Of a stretch of 64,000 bases of DNA, positions 1 through 10,479 are shown piece after piece; position 1 is the stretch's first letter; every line of letters starts with the position of its first letter. Both the position numbers and the translations under genes were made by a program. This stretch comes from Nageia nagi. Its lineage: Eukaryota > Pinophyta. Under the pieces are notes generated by a model. The model saw nothing but the letters and a program-made list of their open reading frames with translations. It made no database searches and was not told the DNA's origin. The stretch lies in contig JBITNC010000001.1 of the NCBI GenBank assembly GCA_050084985.1, positions 62,930,001 through 62,994,000 of the forward strand, in the 5' to 3' direction.

Positions 1-660
1 GTTAAGAAGTGTACATAATGCATTCAAATTCACTACATATTTTCAACTTGTTTGAAAATAGTATTTCAAATATTAAATCTAATTATGTTCATACTTAAGT
101 ATCATGGAACATACAATATTAATTGTAATCCATTATAGTCATTATTGAGGAGGAGGATGGGCCTACATATAATTGATGATGGTTCTAAATATTAAGAATT
201 TTATTACTATAAGTTATGGAAACAACCATGGGGTCTAATAAAATTAATTTTTTAAACTTCATGAGAAAATTTGGGAGATTTTACATGCTCTTATAGAAGT
301 AATGTTGCATTGTTTCATGTTGATTAAGTCTGCATCCTTCAATTGTTGAAACACTATTTCAAACAAGATGAAATTTAGTACAACATGTGCTTTAATTCAT
401 TTTATATTTACATTTTACAAATATGTATATAATTTTATTTTCTTTAATTCTTATACAAATTAATAATTTTTTTGTAATATTATAATGATTATTGCTACTT
501 TCTATGTGTATGGGACCTCAACATTGTGAAGATCAAAGTGGGAAATTATGGACCATAATAGTTTCACAAATATGTAGTCAAGCATAGTGGTAGATTGTCA
601 TAGCTTTTGAAAGAGCCAAGTGGTATTGAGTATTTCACAATACCTATTTAAATGATGTTA
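1..660. repeat. Partial unit (U0) of the 2.8-kb tandem repeat family
   Basis: The window opens with gttaagaagtgtacataatg, the same sequence that recurs near 21761, 24553, 27311 and 38770, each time followed by several hundred similar bases. No reading frame of note is present. About 700 bp of the unit, as seen at 39410-40118 in the related copy, is missing here, so the unit joins directly to the block leading into the PPR pseudogene. It marks the left edge of a segmental duplication whose other copy starts near 38778. Confidence 0.8.
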
Positions 661-1578
661 AAAATTTCCATAGACTACTCAAAATTAGGAGAAATTTAAT
701 AGTACCATTTATATCATATTAATCATTCATGCTCTTCTCTAGTTCTTTTGCAAACATTTGATATATAGTATCCATAATTCCATTATATATTATAAATGAT
801 TATATTAAATAAAATATATTTGTTAATTATTATATTTGGATAGAATTTACTTATTTTTTATTTTGAATTAGCCTTTAATATCCATATTTTTGTGGTTTCA
901 TAAGATATATATCCAATTAAAATACACATTTTATTTCATTAAACCTATTTTCTACAAGGAAGTAGTGTTTTTCACTATGAATTTATAAATCTTTTTGTGT
1001 AGTTTCTTACAATTTACCCTATTTTTAAGGTGTTACAAGAGGATATGAGGTGATATGAGAATTTAAATCATTTCATATCACATGGTCTATTTAGATATTT
1101 CAGTATGAGTTCTGAAGTAAATCATTTTTCATGATAGCCTATATGAACAAGAAAATCAATAATATTTTGCATTTAAATGATGTATAATTGTATCATTTAA
1201 GAACATATAATGTATGAGGCTAGCTTATTACTTTTTAAGTAATTTTTAACACCTAGAAAATTCTTTCATGATATAAATATTAGATAACTACTAGTAAAGG
1301 ACAACACCAATTATGTCATTTATTAGGAAATGGAGGAGCCCAAACCTTGCTCCATGATTTTAAAGGTTTCAAAGATGTGTAGACAATCTCAAAATATTTT
1401 TCATATCTTACAAAGTATTCATCTCATTTCATATCATATAGTACACTAGTATCATTTTAGAAAATACAGTGGATTGGGCCAACTTATCACTTTTGGACTA
1501 ATTTTGATATTTAAAAAATGTTTAATACATGATATGAAATAAAGGAGTGCACAACATATTCCATTTGTATTTTTTATC

Positions 1579-1628
<50 letters not shown>
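1579..1628. repeat. (TTA)n microsatellite
   Basis: About sixteen uninterrupted TTA units. Read on the minus strand they give a poly-asparagine string inside a short open frame, which is a translation artefact and not a gene. Confidence 0.97.
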
Positions 1629-1630
<2 letters not shown>

Positions 1631-1859
1631 ACATGATATCCACTAGGGAATCAAATGTTTAAGTAGGGTTTTGTTAAGTACTTAAACCATGTTTTTGCCA
1701 ACTTACCATGTTTTGATAATTTTTTGATACTTACAAAATTTCTTATCAAATGTTCTATTTAGATATTTCAATTGGAGGTATGAATTTTTTTAAGGTTTCA
1801 CATAACATATTTAATTCTTCTATCATTTCATGAAGTTTCATATTGTATGTTCATGCATT

Positions 1860-2011
1860 TATATCATTTCATATTGTATATAGTACACTTGGATCATTTC
1901 ATATCATATGGTATACTTAAATCATTTCATACCATATACAAGTTTCAATTAGATCATTTCATATTACATGATGAACCTATATCATCTCATATCATATGTC
2001 ATACTTGGATC
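1860..2011. repeat. Minisatellite of about 28-33 bp units
   Basis: Five degenerate units begin with atcatttcatat or a one-base variant and end in variants of gtacacttgg. Looser relatives of the motif occur between about 1040 and 1860, so the array has decayed outward from this core. Confidence 0.75.
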
Positions 2012-2049
2012 CTATAGGTTGAATAATTTCTTTCCTTCTTTAAGTCTAG

Positions 2050-3620
2050 AGATTTTGTGGGTTAGATGTGTACAAATGGATGTTCTGGATCATGAGCTAC
2101 TCTTGAAGAAGGTATGGAAATTCATCAAGGAGTAGATGAAAATTATTAATCATCTAATGTTGTAGTTATGAATTCCTTTATAGGCATGTATGAAAAATAT
2201 GGATGAATACATAAAGCTTAGAAATTATTTAACAAGATGCATGATGAAGATATAATTTTAATTAATGCAATGATCACAATATACACACAAAATGGGTAAT
2301 CTATAAAGGATATAGATAATTTTAAATAGATACAAATATCATATGAAATCTAAACTCTTTAAATTTTTTCATCATTCTTATAGTATGTGCCAACATTGTA
2401 GCTTTACAAGAAGGTACATATCTCCATCTAAATTATTTGATAAAAATATATGTAAAATATCAAACAATACATAGGGCCAAATAATTGATTGATAAGATGT
2501 ATGAAGTAAATATAAATTTATGGAAATCAATGATTAGAAGATATATAATTCATGACTATAGCAAGGATACTCTTAAACTCTTTGATATTATGAAGCACTT
2601 GGGATCTAACAAAAATAGTAAAATCTTCATATATTTTCTACTTACATTATAATAATGGAGGTCTAGTGGATGAGGGCTATAAATAATTTAATAGCATGAG
2701 TGACTCTTATTGTATTATTCCAAGTATTAATTGCCATAAATGCATTATTTACCTTCTTACCATGTAGGTTATCATAAGGGGGGCTTTGAACTTGACTAGA
2801 AAAATATCCAAAACCCCTAAATTAGATGTATAGATGTGTGTACTTGGTTATTATAATTATAATGTTATGGTTCTTGAAGTAAATATTAAGGAAGCTTTGA
2901 AATTCAATACAAAAATACCCATAGACCCTAAATTAGGTATGTTAATATGTGTACTTGGTGCTTGTAAATTGAATGTTGTGATTCATGAAGGAGATCTTAA
3001 ATCAGCTTTAAACTTTTCTACAAAAAGCCCTAAAAATATTGAACTAGGTGTATAGATATGTCCACTTGGTTCTTATAAATTGAATGTTTTAGTTCATATA
3101 GGCTATGTTGAGGGAGCTTTGAAGTTTAATGTTAACATACCTATAAACCTTAAATTAGTTGTATGAATGTATCTACTTGGTTTCTATAAATTAAATGTTG
3201 TGATTTTGAATTTCCTCATGGGAATATACAAAAAAATGGAAGAATAGAAAAGACCTAGGATTTATTTGACAAGATGCATGATGAAAATCCAATATCATGG
3301 TTTGAAATGATAGATAAATATAGAAAAAATACAATTTGGTAGTATGGAAGAATATAAAATAACTAAGATTTATTACATAATATTTAATGATGTAAATACA
3401 ATTTCATAGTTTACAATAATAGACATTTGAAAGATGTGGAAGAATACATAATACCTAGGATTTGCTTGATCAGATGCATGACATAAACATAGTTTCATAA
3501 TATACAATAATTACAAAACACACAAATAGATTTTTTAATAAATATAGAAAAATACAAGGCATAAATATATGTAGAATGTAGAAGAATACAAGGTCACAAA
3601 TTAAAAAATAATACTAGCTC
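2050..3620 (+). pseudogene. Decayed PPR (pentatricopeptide repeat) gene, left copy
   Basis: Translation with frameshifts and stops reads as a plant PLS-class PPR protein, a family that binds organellar RNA. In order I see LEEGMEIHQG (about 2100), NSFIGMYEKYG then KLFNKMHDEDIILINAMI (about 2165-2280), a YIIHDYSKDTLKLFDIMK segment (about 2540-2600), a region resembling the last PPR motif before the E domain (about 2600-2760), then four tandem E-like motifs (2783-3226). Three further degraded repeats follow, such as DLFDKMHDENPISWFEMI (about 3255-3310). In-frame stops are frequent; some fall at Trp or Gln positions and look like C-to-T or G-to-A decay. The right copy at 40316-41640 is shorter at its 5' end. 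Family assignment is strong; the ancestral gene cannot be named. Confidence 0.8.
2783..3226 (+). repeat. 111-bp in-frame tandem repeat, four copies, inside the PPR pseudogene
   Basis: The anchor gctttgaa or a close variant occurs at 2783, 2894, 3005 and 3116, an exact 111-bp (37-codon) spacing. Each unit encodes a variant of ALKF-TKIPIDPKLG followed by CVLGACKLNVV, which resembles the start of a PPR E-motif (the MPIKPD..VW..LLGAC region). The same fourfold repeat with the same spacing lies at 40767-41210. Confidence 0.88.
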
Positions 3621-3794
3621 ATGGATTGTAAAATAATATCCTCTTCCACCTTGTAGCACTATGTATCCCCTTATCTGACCTCACTTATACGTCATCTTGT
3701 CTTCTCTCATTTTTCCTTGCAAAATTCCCATTTATCTCATCTAACCTCTCAAACCATAAACTTAAAATACCAAAAATATTATTGGTACCCACCT

Positions 3795-4505
3795 TGAACT
3801 ATAATCATTGGATGATTGTGGCATACTTGGATCCTCACTTATAGATTTGAATGAAAATACATTCACCATTATGAGATCATACAAATTGCATATATATTTA
3901 GAAAATTGTACAATGTAAATCTCAAACTAGCAATCTCAAACACACAACAAGATCAACACAAGGATTTAACTTGGTTCACCCAATGTGGGCTAATACAACA
4001 TGGAATTGGAGCCTTCTCTTCTCATTGTCTATGTACATTACAATATTATATGCATAGAGAAATATGATCAACACAATGGCAATAAAATCTCCTATAGTAA
4101 GAAGAAAATACAATATTAGAACTATAATAATTTTGGAATGACTCTTGGTCTTCCTTCAAACTATTATAATTCTAAAATCCTAAAACTCTACAATCCTCTC
4201 TAATGAGAATTAAGAATGAGATATGCAATTAAATAAGCCTCCAAAACACTCTAAAACTTAGGCCAAGGAACCTAAACAACTCAATCTCCTAAAATTCCAT
4301 TGTATCTTAAAATGCCCCTACTAACTCATCAAGGTGCATGTCATTAGCTACCTTAAATTAGCAATTTGCATGCCACTAATAGCCTAAAATTTAATTCCAA
4401 ATAGCTTAATATTTCAATCTTCAATTTGTCTCAAAGCACATATACCTTTGGAATAAGTATTTCTCCTAAAAATACAACCTAATAAATGATCCAATTTGGA
4501 TCATA
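3795..4505 (-). repeat. 3' LTR of the gypsy element
   Basis: It begins tgaactataatc and aligns without a gap over the first 40 bases to the right LTR at 13614, including ttggatcctcactta. The following cctcccca (4506-4513) is, on the minus strand, a purine-rich tract expected just upstream of a 3' LTR. Confidence 0.88.
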
Positions 4506-4520
4506 CCTCCCCAATGGAGA
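4506..4520 (-). other. Polypurine tract of the gypsy element
   Basis: On the minus strand this reads as a purine-rich tract ending ttggggagg directly against the LTR, the usual priming site for plus-strand DNA synthesis. The match to expectation is by position and composition only. Confidence 0.65.
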
Positions 4521-4821
4521 AGCATTTGGTTCCATAAATGCATAGATGAGGATACAATTTGCTAACTCTATACCTATCCATCCACTTGGCTTTATTAGGA
4601 TTCTTTCCTTTCAATCCAACCAACCATAGCCTTGTCTCACCTCTTCTTGAAGCATGAACCTTCTTTTACAATATGGAATCCTCCTTGAGTTCATCCATAG
4701 TGTTAGGAGCTAATTCACTAATAGATCACAAAATCTAATCTAAACTTACTTCATCTTCAGTCAACATAAGTGGCTCATACAATTTCAAATGCTCACCATT
4801 CACAACTAAATAGATGTCCAT

Positions 4822-5131
4822 TTATGTCAAAAGGTCCAATCTAAAAGCATTCTTGCTTACTTTTTCCATAATCTCAAATGGTCCATACCTTATTGGTTTT
4901 AACTTCTTGGTTGTTCCTTGCAACCTCTCCTTATTAAGATGCAACCAAACATGGTCTTCCACATGAAACTTATGACCAACTCTATATTTATCATGTCTCA
5001 TCTTGTACTTGGCTTGGCTTGTCTCAAGTTGCTCTTGGACTTTCAAATGAATTTGCCTAATCTTTTCAACAAATTTTTCAACTTGCTTTTCCTCTTTCTT
5101 AAGTGAATCTTCTTTATCCTTTTGCTTTCTA
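4822..5131 (-). pseudogene. Gypsy integrase C-terminal part
   Basis: The frame at 4822-5046 contains AKYKMRHDKYRVGHKF, then VEDHVWLHL and KLKPIRYGPFEIMEKV. This is the conserved C-terminal module of plant gypsy integrases, an SH3-like DNA-binding region. Upstream Lys/Glu-rich sequence continues to 5131, where the nested element interrupts the frame; the catalytic part resumes at 9510. Removing the insertion and one copy of ttcta restores a continuous order. The piece is a fragment of the polyprotein, with stops on both sides. Confidence 0.88.
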
Positions 5132-5446
5132 TGTTGGAATTATACCCTACATATCCCTAAGTCCTAATTTAATAGATTAATTAATTAGGATTAAGAGTAT
5201 TTCCTAAAGTATTAATATTAGCTTGTGAGGAATATTTGGTCTATGTTGACCATATTCCATACTTAGCCTATTTTTTAGGATAAACATCACTTATTGTCTT
5301 GTAGTTCACGTAGGTGTGCTATTTGTGATATTTGTTATGGTGTGAGAATATTGCATCTCAACCATTTAGCTTGTCTTGTGATGGCTCACAAAGCCTATAT
5401 ATGTAACTCATTTTAATGAGTAAAATAGAACATTATAGTTCTCTCA
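5132..5446 (+). repeat. 5' LTR of the gag-only element
   Basis: It starts tgttggaattata and ends gttctctca. A TATA-like motif ctatatatg is at about 5395-5403, a plausible promoter near the 3' part of the LTR. The copy at 9196-9509 is nearly identical. Confidence 0.96.
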
Positions 5447-5448
5447 AT

Positions 5449-5460
5449 TGGTATCAGAGT
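5449..5460 (+). other. Primer binding site, initiator-Met tRNA type
   Basis: The sequence tggtatcagagt lies two bases inside the 5' LTR. It matches the plant consensus tggtatcagagc, which is complementary to the 3' end of initiator methionine tRNA, with one terminal mismatch. Confidence 0.9.
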
Positions 5461-5639
5461 AGAATTGATTATTGGGTTAGAGTGGGTGAAGTCTTGAAGG
5501 ATCTTATCAAGCTCCTCAAGGATTTTCATCAGAGTTATTAAGCTTGTGGATGCATTGCAAAGAATTTATCAAATTCTTGCAAGTGTGAGATCCAAATCCT
5601 ATGGAGAAAAAAATAGTTGCATGAGGTTTGAAGGAAACC

Positions 5640-6900
5640 CACGCACAGTAGAAAAGAGGAGACATGCATCCAGGTTTAATCAACAGTGAGATCAAGTTCT
5701 ATGGAGGAGAGGGAGATGAGAAATCTCCATTGAAGATCACCATACCTACAAAGAGCTAAGACATGAGAGAGGAGTTGCATGCTGATAAATGAATTGATCT
5801 ATCATGCGGAGGAGGAGACTAGCTGCTCATGTGAAGGAGCTATAGGTGTTGAAGGAGCTCATGGATGTGCATGAAGGAGATGTTCACATGAAGGATACAT
5901 GACCTGCATGGAGGAGGAACATTGCTACATGAGGAGACATTTGTATGCTACTCATAGAGTCACGTAAAGGAGGTGCATAAAGGCAGCATGAAGAAGGAGA
6001 TGTTCATGTAGAGGAGATCATGTGAAGGAGCTGACTGAGATTGCATAAAGTGAAGGTGGCCTACTATTCATGGTCTATAGCTCATGTTTCATGGATAGAG
6101 TTGCATGAAGGAATCATGTGATGTTCGTGTAGAAAATCATCTCATCTGAAATTGCTCACGAAGGAGGGCTGAAACTACTCATGAAGGAGGGTTGAAACTG
6201 CTCACAAAGGAGGCCTGTGTGATGTGCAAAAGGAGGAGACATTCATGAAGGAGCAATGAGGCACATGATCTGCTAAAGGAGGTTGCACATGATCTAGAGG
6301 TGGCCTACATGAAGCTCATGTGGAGCTCGCATGGTACATGAAGCGTTGCTCACAGAGGTACATTATTGTTGCTCGCAGAGGAGGAAACATGCATAGAGGA
6401 TACATGCATGAAGAGTTGCTAGTGAGCTATGAGAGGATACTAGTTTGACAGTCACCATTATCAGAAAATGAGCTTAAAATTACTCGCATGATAGAGACTA
6501 GAGCATATTGGAGTCTTGAAGGGATCATAGATCCAGTGAGGAGACTCTGAAGGAGATGTGAGTTGCTAAAGAGGAGGTAGCTTGTGTAGAGGAGAATTGA
6601 TCTGGTTTTTCACACATTTGATCTATCATGCAGAGGAGAGCCTACATTGAGAAGGGGCAAAGGAGACAGTTTGCTATGCTACTTGCTACTCACGTGAAGG
6701 AGATCATGTGGTGGAGTCACATGAAGAGCAACATTGCTATGTTGCATTTGGTGGCCCACGCGAAGAAGAAGCCACACGAAGGATGAACTGGTCATGATGT
6801 TTGCATGCTGCATGAGGAGCTCACATAAGCTGGAGGAGTAGCGTGATGATCATGTGGTAGAGGATACGGAGGAGTGATGTCCATAGAAGGCAGTGTGAGA
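5640..6900 (+). repeat. Purine-rich leader with scattered catgaaggag-type repeats
   Basis: Over about 1.2 kb the plus strand is packed with variants of catgaaggag, gaggagacat and ctcatgaaggagg at irregular spacing. No sustained reading frame crosses it. It lies between the primer binding site and the gag-like ORF, where packaging signals usually reside. It may be a decayed simple repeat expansion; function is unknown. Confidence 0.7.
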
Positions 6901-7156
6901 CTAACCTGTGCTCATTCTGTGGATGTGAAGGGATCTACACCAGTGAGGAGAGATGTCCTATTGAAGTTGACCTACCAAAATTATGCATCCAAATCTGAGA
7001 AGGAGGTGGTTAAATGGCCATCTATTTTCATCTCTGTAATATCTGATTTTGATTACAGAGAGTGAAAGATATTGAGAAAAAGTAATTAAAGATTACTTTT
7101 GCAAAAATATTGGTGCTGAATGTTTTCTAATTTTTTGAGATAAAAATTAAACAAAG

Positions 7157-7759
7157 ATGGATTCCATATTTGAAGATTTGGAGGTACCCAAGTTTGATGG
7201 ACAAAATTATGCTTGGTGGAGCATAATAATGAAGACCTTAATCAAAGCTAAGGACCTTTGGAGAATTATAGAAGATGGGTATGATGAACCTCCATCTTGG
7301 AAGTCTCTTAAAGGAGAGGAGAAAAAAGAAAAGAAGGAAAAGTAATATCAAAATTGCTTAGCTCTCATGGACTTGAGAAAAGCCATGAAAGAGAATGTTT
7401 TTCCCATCATTGCTAATTGTAAATCAGCTACAATAGCTTGGAAAGCATTGAGAGAATCTTATGAAGATACATATGATGAAAACTATGAAGGAGAATTCCT
7501 TGGAGAGGAATTAGATTGGCCTTGTTATGAAGAATGTCTCATAAAGGAGGCATGTCATGAAGAGTGTTCATTGAAGACACCATTTCAGCCATATGATGAT
7601 GAATGCTTCATGGAAGAGGCATATTGTGAACCCATTCTTATGATGGAGAATGAGGAGGAGTCAACCCAATGTTGGCAAGAGTTTTCTTTTGATAAAGAAC
7701 AAGATGAGACACCCTTGAGGAGGAGTGTTCCATGGCTGAAAACAACTCATATGGAGTAG
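7157..7759 (+). pseudogene. Copia gag N-terminal region (DUF4219/UBN2-like), one stop
   Basis: The frame opens with MDSIFEDLEVPKFDGQNYAW, then WSIIMKTLIKAKDLWRIIEDG. This is the N-terminal signature of plant copia gag, the capsid-forming protein. A single stop after GEEKKEKKEK (7343-7345) is followed at once by CLALMDLRKAMKENVFPII and IAWKALRESYEDT, the continuing UBN2-type gag region, so one mutation broke an otherwise good frame. After about residue 110 the homology ends and an acidic segment begins (EECLIKEACHEECSLKT, then DDECFMEEAYC). There is no zinc knuckle. The start is chosen at the first Met before the conserved PKFDGQNY block. Confidence 0.85.
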
Positions 7760-8409
7760 ATGAAACTCACTCACATGGAGTGAATGAAGACAAGGCTCAA
7801 ATCATATGTGATGATGATTCCATTGCTCAAGTTGATGGTGAAGACACCCAATGTGAAGATTACCAAGAAGAAACTCTCAAGGAGGAGAGTGTATGTGAGA
7901 ATCTTCTTCTTGTTGAAAAGAGAGGAGAAGATGAGGAATGCTTCATGGAGGAGGCACATGATGATTGTCTTATGGAGACAATATGGGATGATGATCTTAG
8001 AGAGGTCATTGATGAAGAAGAAATGGAGGCTATAAACTCCATGTTCATACAATAAGATCACTCACCAAGAGTGAATGACAAAGTATATCTCAAGGAGGAG
8101 AGAAAGAATAGTGAGATAGTACTTTGTGAAGATGACTATCTCAAGGAGGAGATAGAAGATAATGAGATAGCCATTGATGGACTTCATGGTGAAATGGAGG
8201 CATCAAAAGGTCTTGAAAGTTGTCTTATAAAGGCAACAATATGCAAAGAGGAACCATGGGAATTCCTTATCATGAATGAAGAAATGATTGCCTTAAAACC
8301 AACATCAAAGGAAAGATTAATGTGGATATGTACTCACCAAACATCATTAGAGGAAATGATTTCTTATTTTTTGGCTTATTTTCTAATGCTACTAATGAAT
8401 GTTTGCTGA
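7732..8409 (+). pseudogene. Acidic ORF with repeated EC-x-x-x-EA motifs, unrecognised
   Basis: This frame runs on from the gag remnant after a frame change near 7740, with one stop at about 8053-8055. It is very rich in Glu and Asp. Short motifs recur: EECLIKEACHEEC (7529, previous frame), DECFMEEAYCEP (7597), EECFMEEAHDDCLMETIW (7930), ESCLIKATICKEE (8214) and GECLIKAFLEDCIMETTL (8448, after a frame break). Peptides of this kind are not part of standard gag or pol, and I recognise no family. It could be a degenerate expansion, or a structural tail on the gag protein of this non-autonomous family. Confidence 0.6.
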
Positions 8410-8605
8410 TTAATGTGTGAAGGATAGCTTGAAGGCTATGGAGAATGGAGGAGAATGTCTTATCAAGGCATTTCTTGAGGATTGCATCATGGAGACAACA
8501 TTGAAGAGTCTTCATTGGGAGAAGACATTGATGAAAAATTTGGGTCATGTGGATCCAAATGAATAATGTTAAACCTTAGTTAGGTGTGATATTTGGAATG
8601 ATAAT

Positions 8606-8976
8606 TTGTGTGAGGAGCAACTCAAAGTTGCATATGTAATTAGCCAATGTGTGGCTATGTATTGTCTCAAAGTGTGTGTAGACATTTGTGAGAGAGTAGT
8701 GTGGTATAATGATTATTGTGAAATGATGAGAACATACTCATGTGGAGTATACTATGATGTAATGAATGCAAGATCAAATGACTACTTGAAAACATGGTTT
8801 AAACACCATATAAAAAATGAGAGAGAGATGAAAGAATGGTTCAAACATCATTGTGAGAGAGATTGGTTCTTGAAAACCAATACTTATAACATTGATGGAA
8901 TGCCACTACAAGAATGATTTGAGGACCATCAAGAAGAGAGAATATGGTTGTTGAAGACCATAGAGACTTTTGTTTA
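8606..8976 (+). pseudogene. Short ORF region at the 3' end of the gag-only element, unrecognised
   Basis: A 103-codon frame (8606-8917) encodes Cys- and Trp-containing sequence such as MKEWFKHHCERDWFLKTNTY. After a stop the similar FEDHQEERIWLLKTIETFV follows, ending at a stop directly before taagggggagc (8976-8986). The position, a frame ending in an aagggggag-type tract, matches where pol would normally end in a copia element. The peptide shows no pol motif. It may be the remnant of a longer ORF joined to the acidic region upstream. Confidence 0.45.
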
Positions 8977-9183
8977 AGGGGGAGCTACTCAACAAAAGGA
9001 GACACTCAATGAAGGAGCAACATCAACAACAATGAAGAAAACTCCATAAAACAAGTGGAAGGAGTGCTATCACTTATTTCTTGAAAATTTTGATTTTCTT
9101 TTGTATGATTGGAGGAAACAAAAAAGGTTATGTTTCTTTCAACTTTGTAATGATTAAGAACTCTTGCATGAGTTACTTAGCAT

Positions 9184-9195
9184 TAAAGGGGAGAA
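9184..9195 (+). other. Polypurine tract of the gag-only element
   Basis: taaaggggagaa lies immediately before the 3' LTR start at 9196, as expected for the plus-strand primer. Confidence 0.85.
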
Positions 9196-9509
9196 TGTTG
9201 GAATTATACCCTACATATCCCTAAGTCCTAAGTTAATAGATTAATTAATTAGATTAAGAGTATTTCCTAAAGTATTAATATTAGCTTGTGAGGAATATTT
9301 GGTCTATGTTGACCATATTCCATACTTAGCCTATTTGTTAGGATAGGCATCACTTATTGTCTTGTAGTTCACGTAGGTGTGTTATTTGTGATATTTGTTA
9401 TGGTGTGAGAATATTGCATCTCAACCATTTAGCTTGTCTTGTAATGGCTCACAAAGCCTATATATGTAACTCATTTTGATGAGTAAAATAGAACATTATA
9501 GTTCTCTCA
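9196..9509 (+). repeat. 3' LTR of the gag-only element
   Basis: It is nearly identical to 5132-5446: about seven substitutions and one single-base indel over 314 bp. It is followed directly by the target duplication ttcta. Confidence 0.96.
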
Positions 9510-10118
9510 TTCTAAACACACAAACAAAAGGTAAAGATGTAAAATAACCAAAATATGTCTCAAAAAGACTCATATTAATGGAAGAATGAATTTCTCTATT
9601 GTATGAATGTTTGATGTATTCAAGATGTTCATCCCAATAATTAGGATGCTTTCCACAATAACCCCTCAAGAGTTGAACTATTATCCTATTCACCATCTCA
9701 ATTTGTCCATCTACTTGAGGATGAAATGTAGTACTCCTCTTCAACTTTGTATCCATATTTTCTCATAAATATGTCCAAAACATACCTAAAAACCTATTAT
9801 CTCTATTTGAAATAATGGAATTAGGCAATACAAAATGAATCAAACATGATAAAAGACTAAATTTGTAGTATCTTATCCTATTATAGTCTTTTTACATGGA
9901 ATCAAAACACACATCTTGCTAAATCTATCCAAAACAAAAAATAAATAGTCATGAAACTTCTTATTCATAGGCAATCCTCCCATAAAATCCACTAAGATAC
10001 AGTCCCATAGACATGAAGGTACTCGAAGTGGTTGATACAAACCCAATTTTTTGTTACTTGGCTTGCTAGTACAACATAAAGAACACCCCATTATGTACTT
10101 GGCAACTTGATCTTTCAT
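9510..10118 (-). pseudogene. Gypsy integrase, zinc-binding and catalytic core remnants
   Basis: Minus-strand frames encode the integrase that inserts element DNA. At 9873-10118 the CSLC motif of the HHCC zinc finger is followed by ILVDFMGGLP (first catalytic Asp) and LFFVLDRFSKM (normally ITVVVDRLTKM). At 9496-9756 STTFHPQVDGQIEMVNRII carries the catalytic Glu region (canonical HPQTDGQTE), then YWDEHLEYIKHSYN. Frames are broken between the two blocks near 9757-9872. The part beyond 9510 was separated by the nested insertion and lies at 4822-5131. Confidence 0.9.
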
Positions 10119-10479
10119 CTTTTTCCAATATACATACCTTTACAAGTTGTACAATGTCTATCCAACCCCAAAATGTCTTGCAATGTTTGAAGTATGTGTT
10201 TTTCTAATTAATCCAATTATTTCATCTACAAGTACACATAATGCATTAAAATTATAAATAAGTTCATTTTACAAATGAAATTCAGCCAAACCCTCCTACT
10301 TGGACCTAAATGAAGATAATTGCTCATGCACTTCTTCAAAGCTAGTATCCTGCACATATGCCTCTAAAAATGAATCAAATAGAAAAGGAAAAAATTTTAG
10401 CACTAAGAGGGAACTCAATGGAATCTATTTACACACCACTAATGACTCAAAATTAGTACTATATACCACTTATAGTGTG

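Larger units (their letters stand above)
661..2045. other. Non-coding AT-rich spacer of block A
   Basis: No coding signal is visible. The stretch holds a TTA microsatellite and a short minisatellite, listed separately. Its first part (about 664-850) matches 40119-40310, which ties it to the right-hand copy of the segmental duplication. The rest has no partner in the right copy and was lost there or gained here. Confidence 0.6.
5132..9509 (+). mobile_element. Non-autonomous copia-like LTR element with gag-like ORF only (TR-GAG type)
   Basis: The element has 315- and 314-bp LTRs, TG...CA ends, a 5-bp target duplication ttcta (5127-5131 and 9510-9514), an initiator-Met-type primer binding site (5449-5460) and a purine tract before the 3' LTR. 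The LTRs differ at about 7 positions plus one indel, so insertion is fairly recent and later than the host gypsy element. The interior has no reverse transcriptase, integrase or RNase H. It has a long purine-rich leader, an N-terminal copia gag remnant and an unusual acidic reading frame. It must have been mobilised by enzymes from another element. Calling it copia-related rests on the gag domain. Confidence 0.95.

Noticed and set aside
1452-1643. Minus-strand ORF with a poly-Asn tract
   Set aside because: It is the translation of the TTA microsatellite with non-coding flanks.
7771-8061. Several overlapping ORFs on both strands of the acidic region
   Set aside because: They are shadows of the plus-strand acidic frame that continues from gag; purine-rich DNA keeps other frames open by chance.
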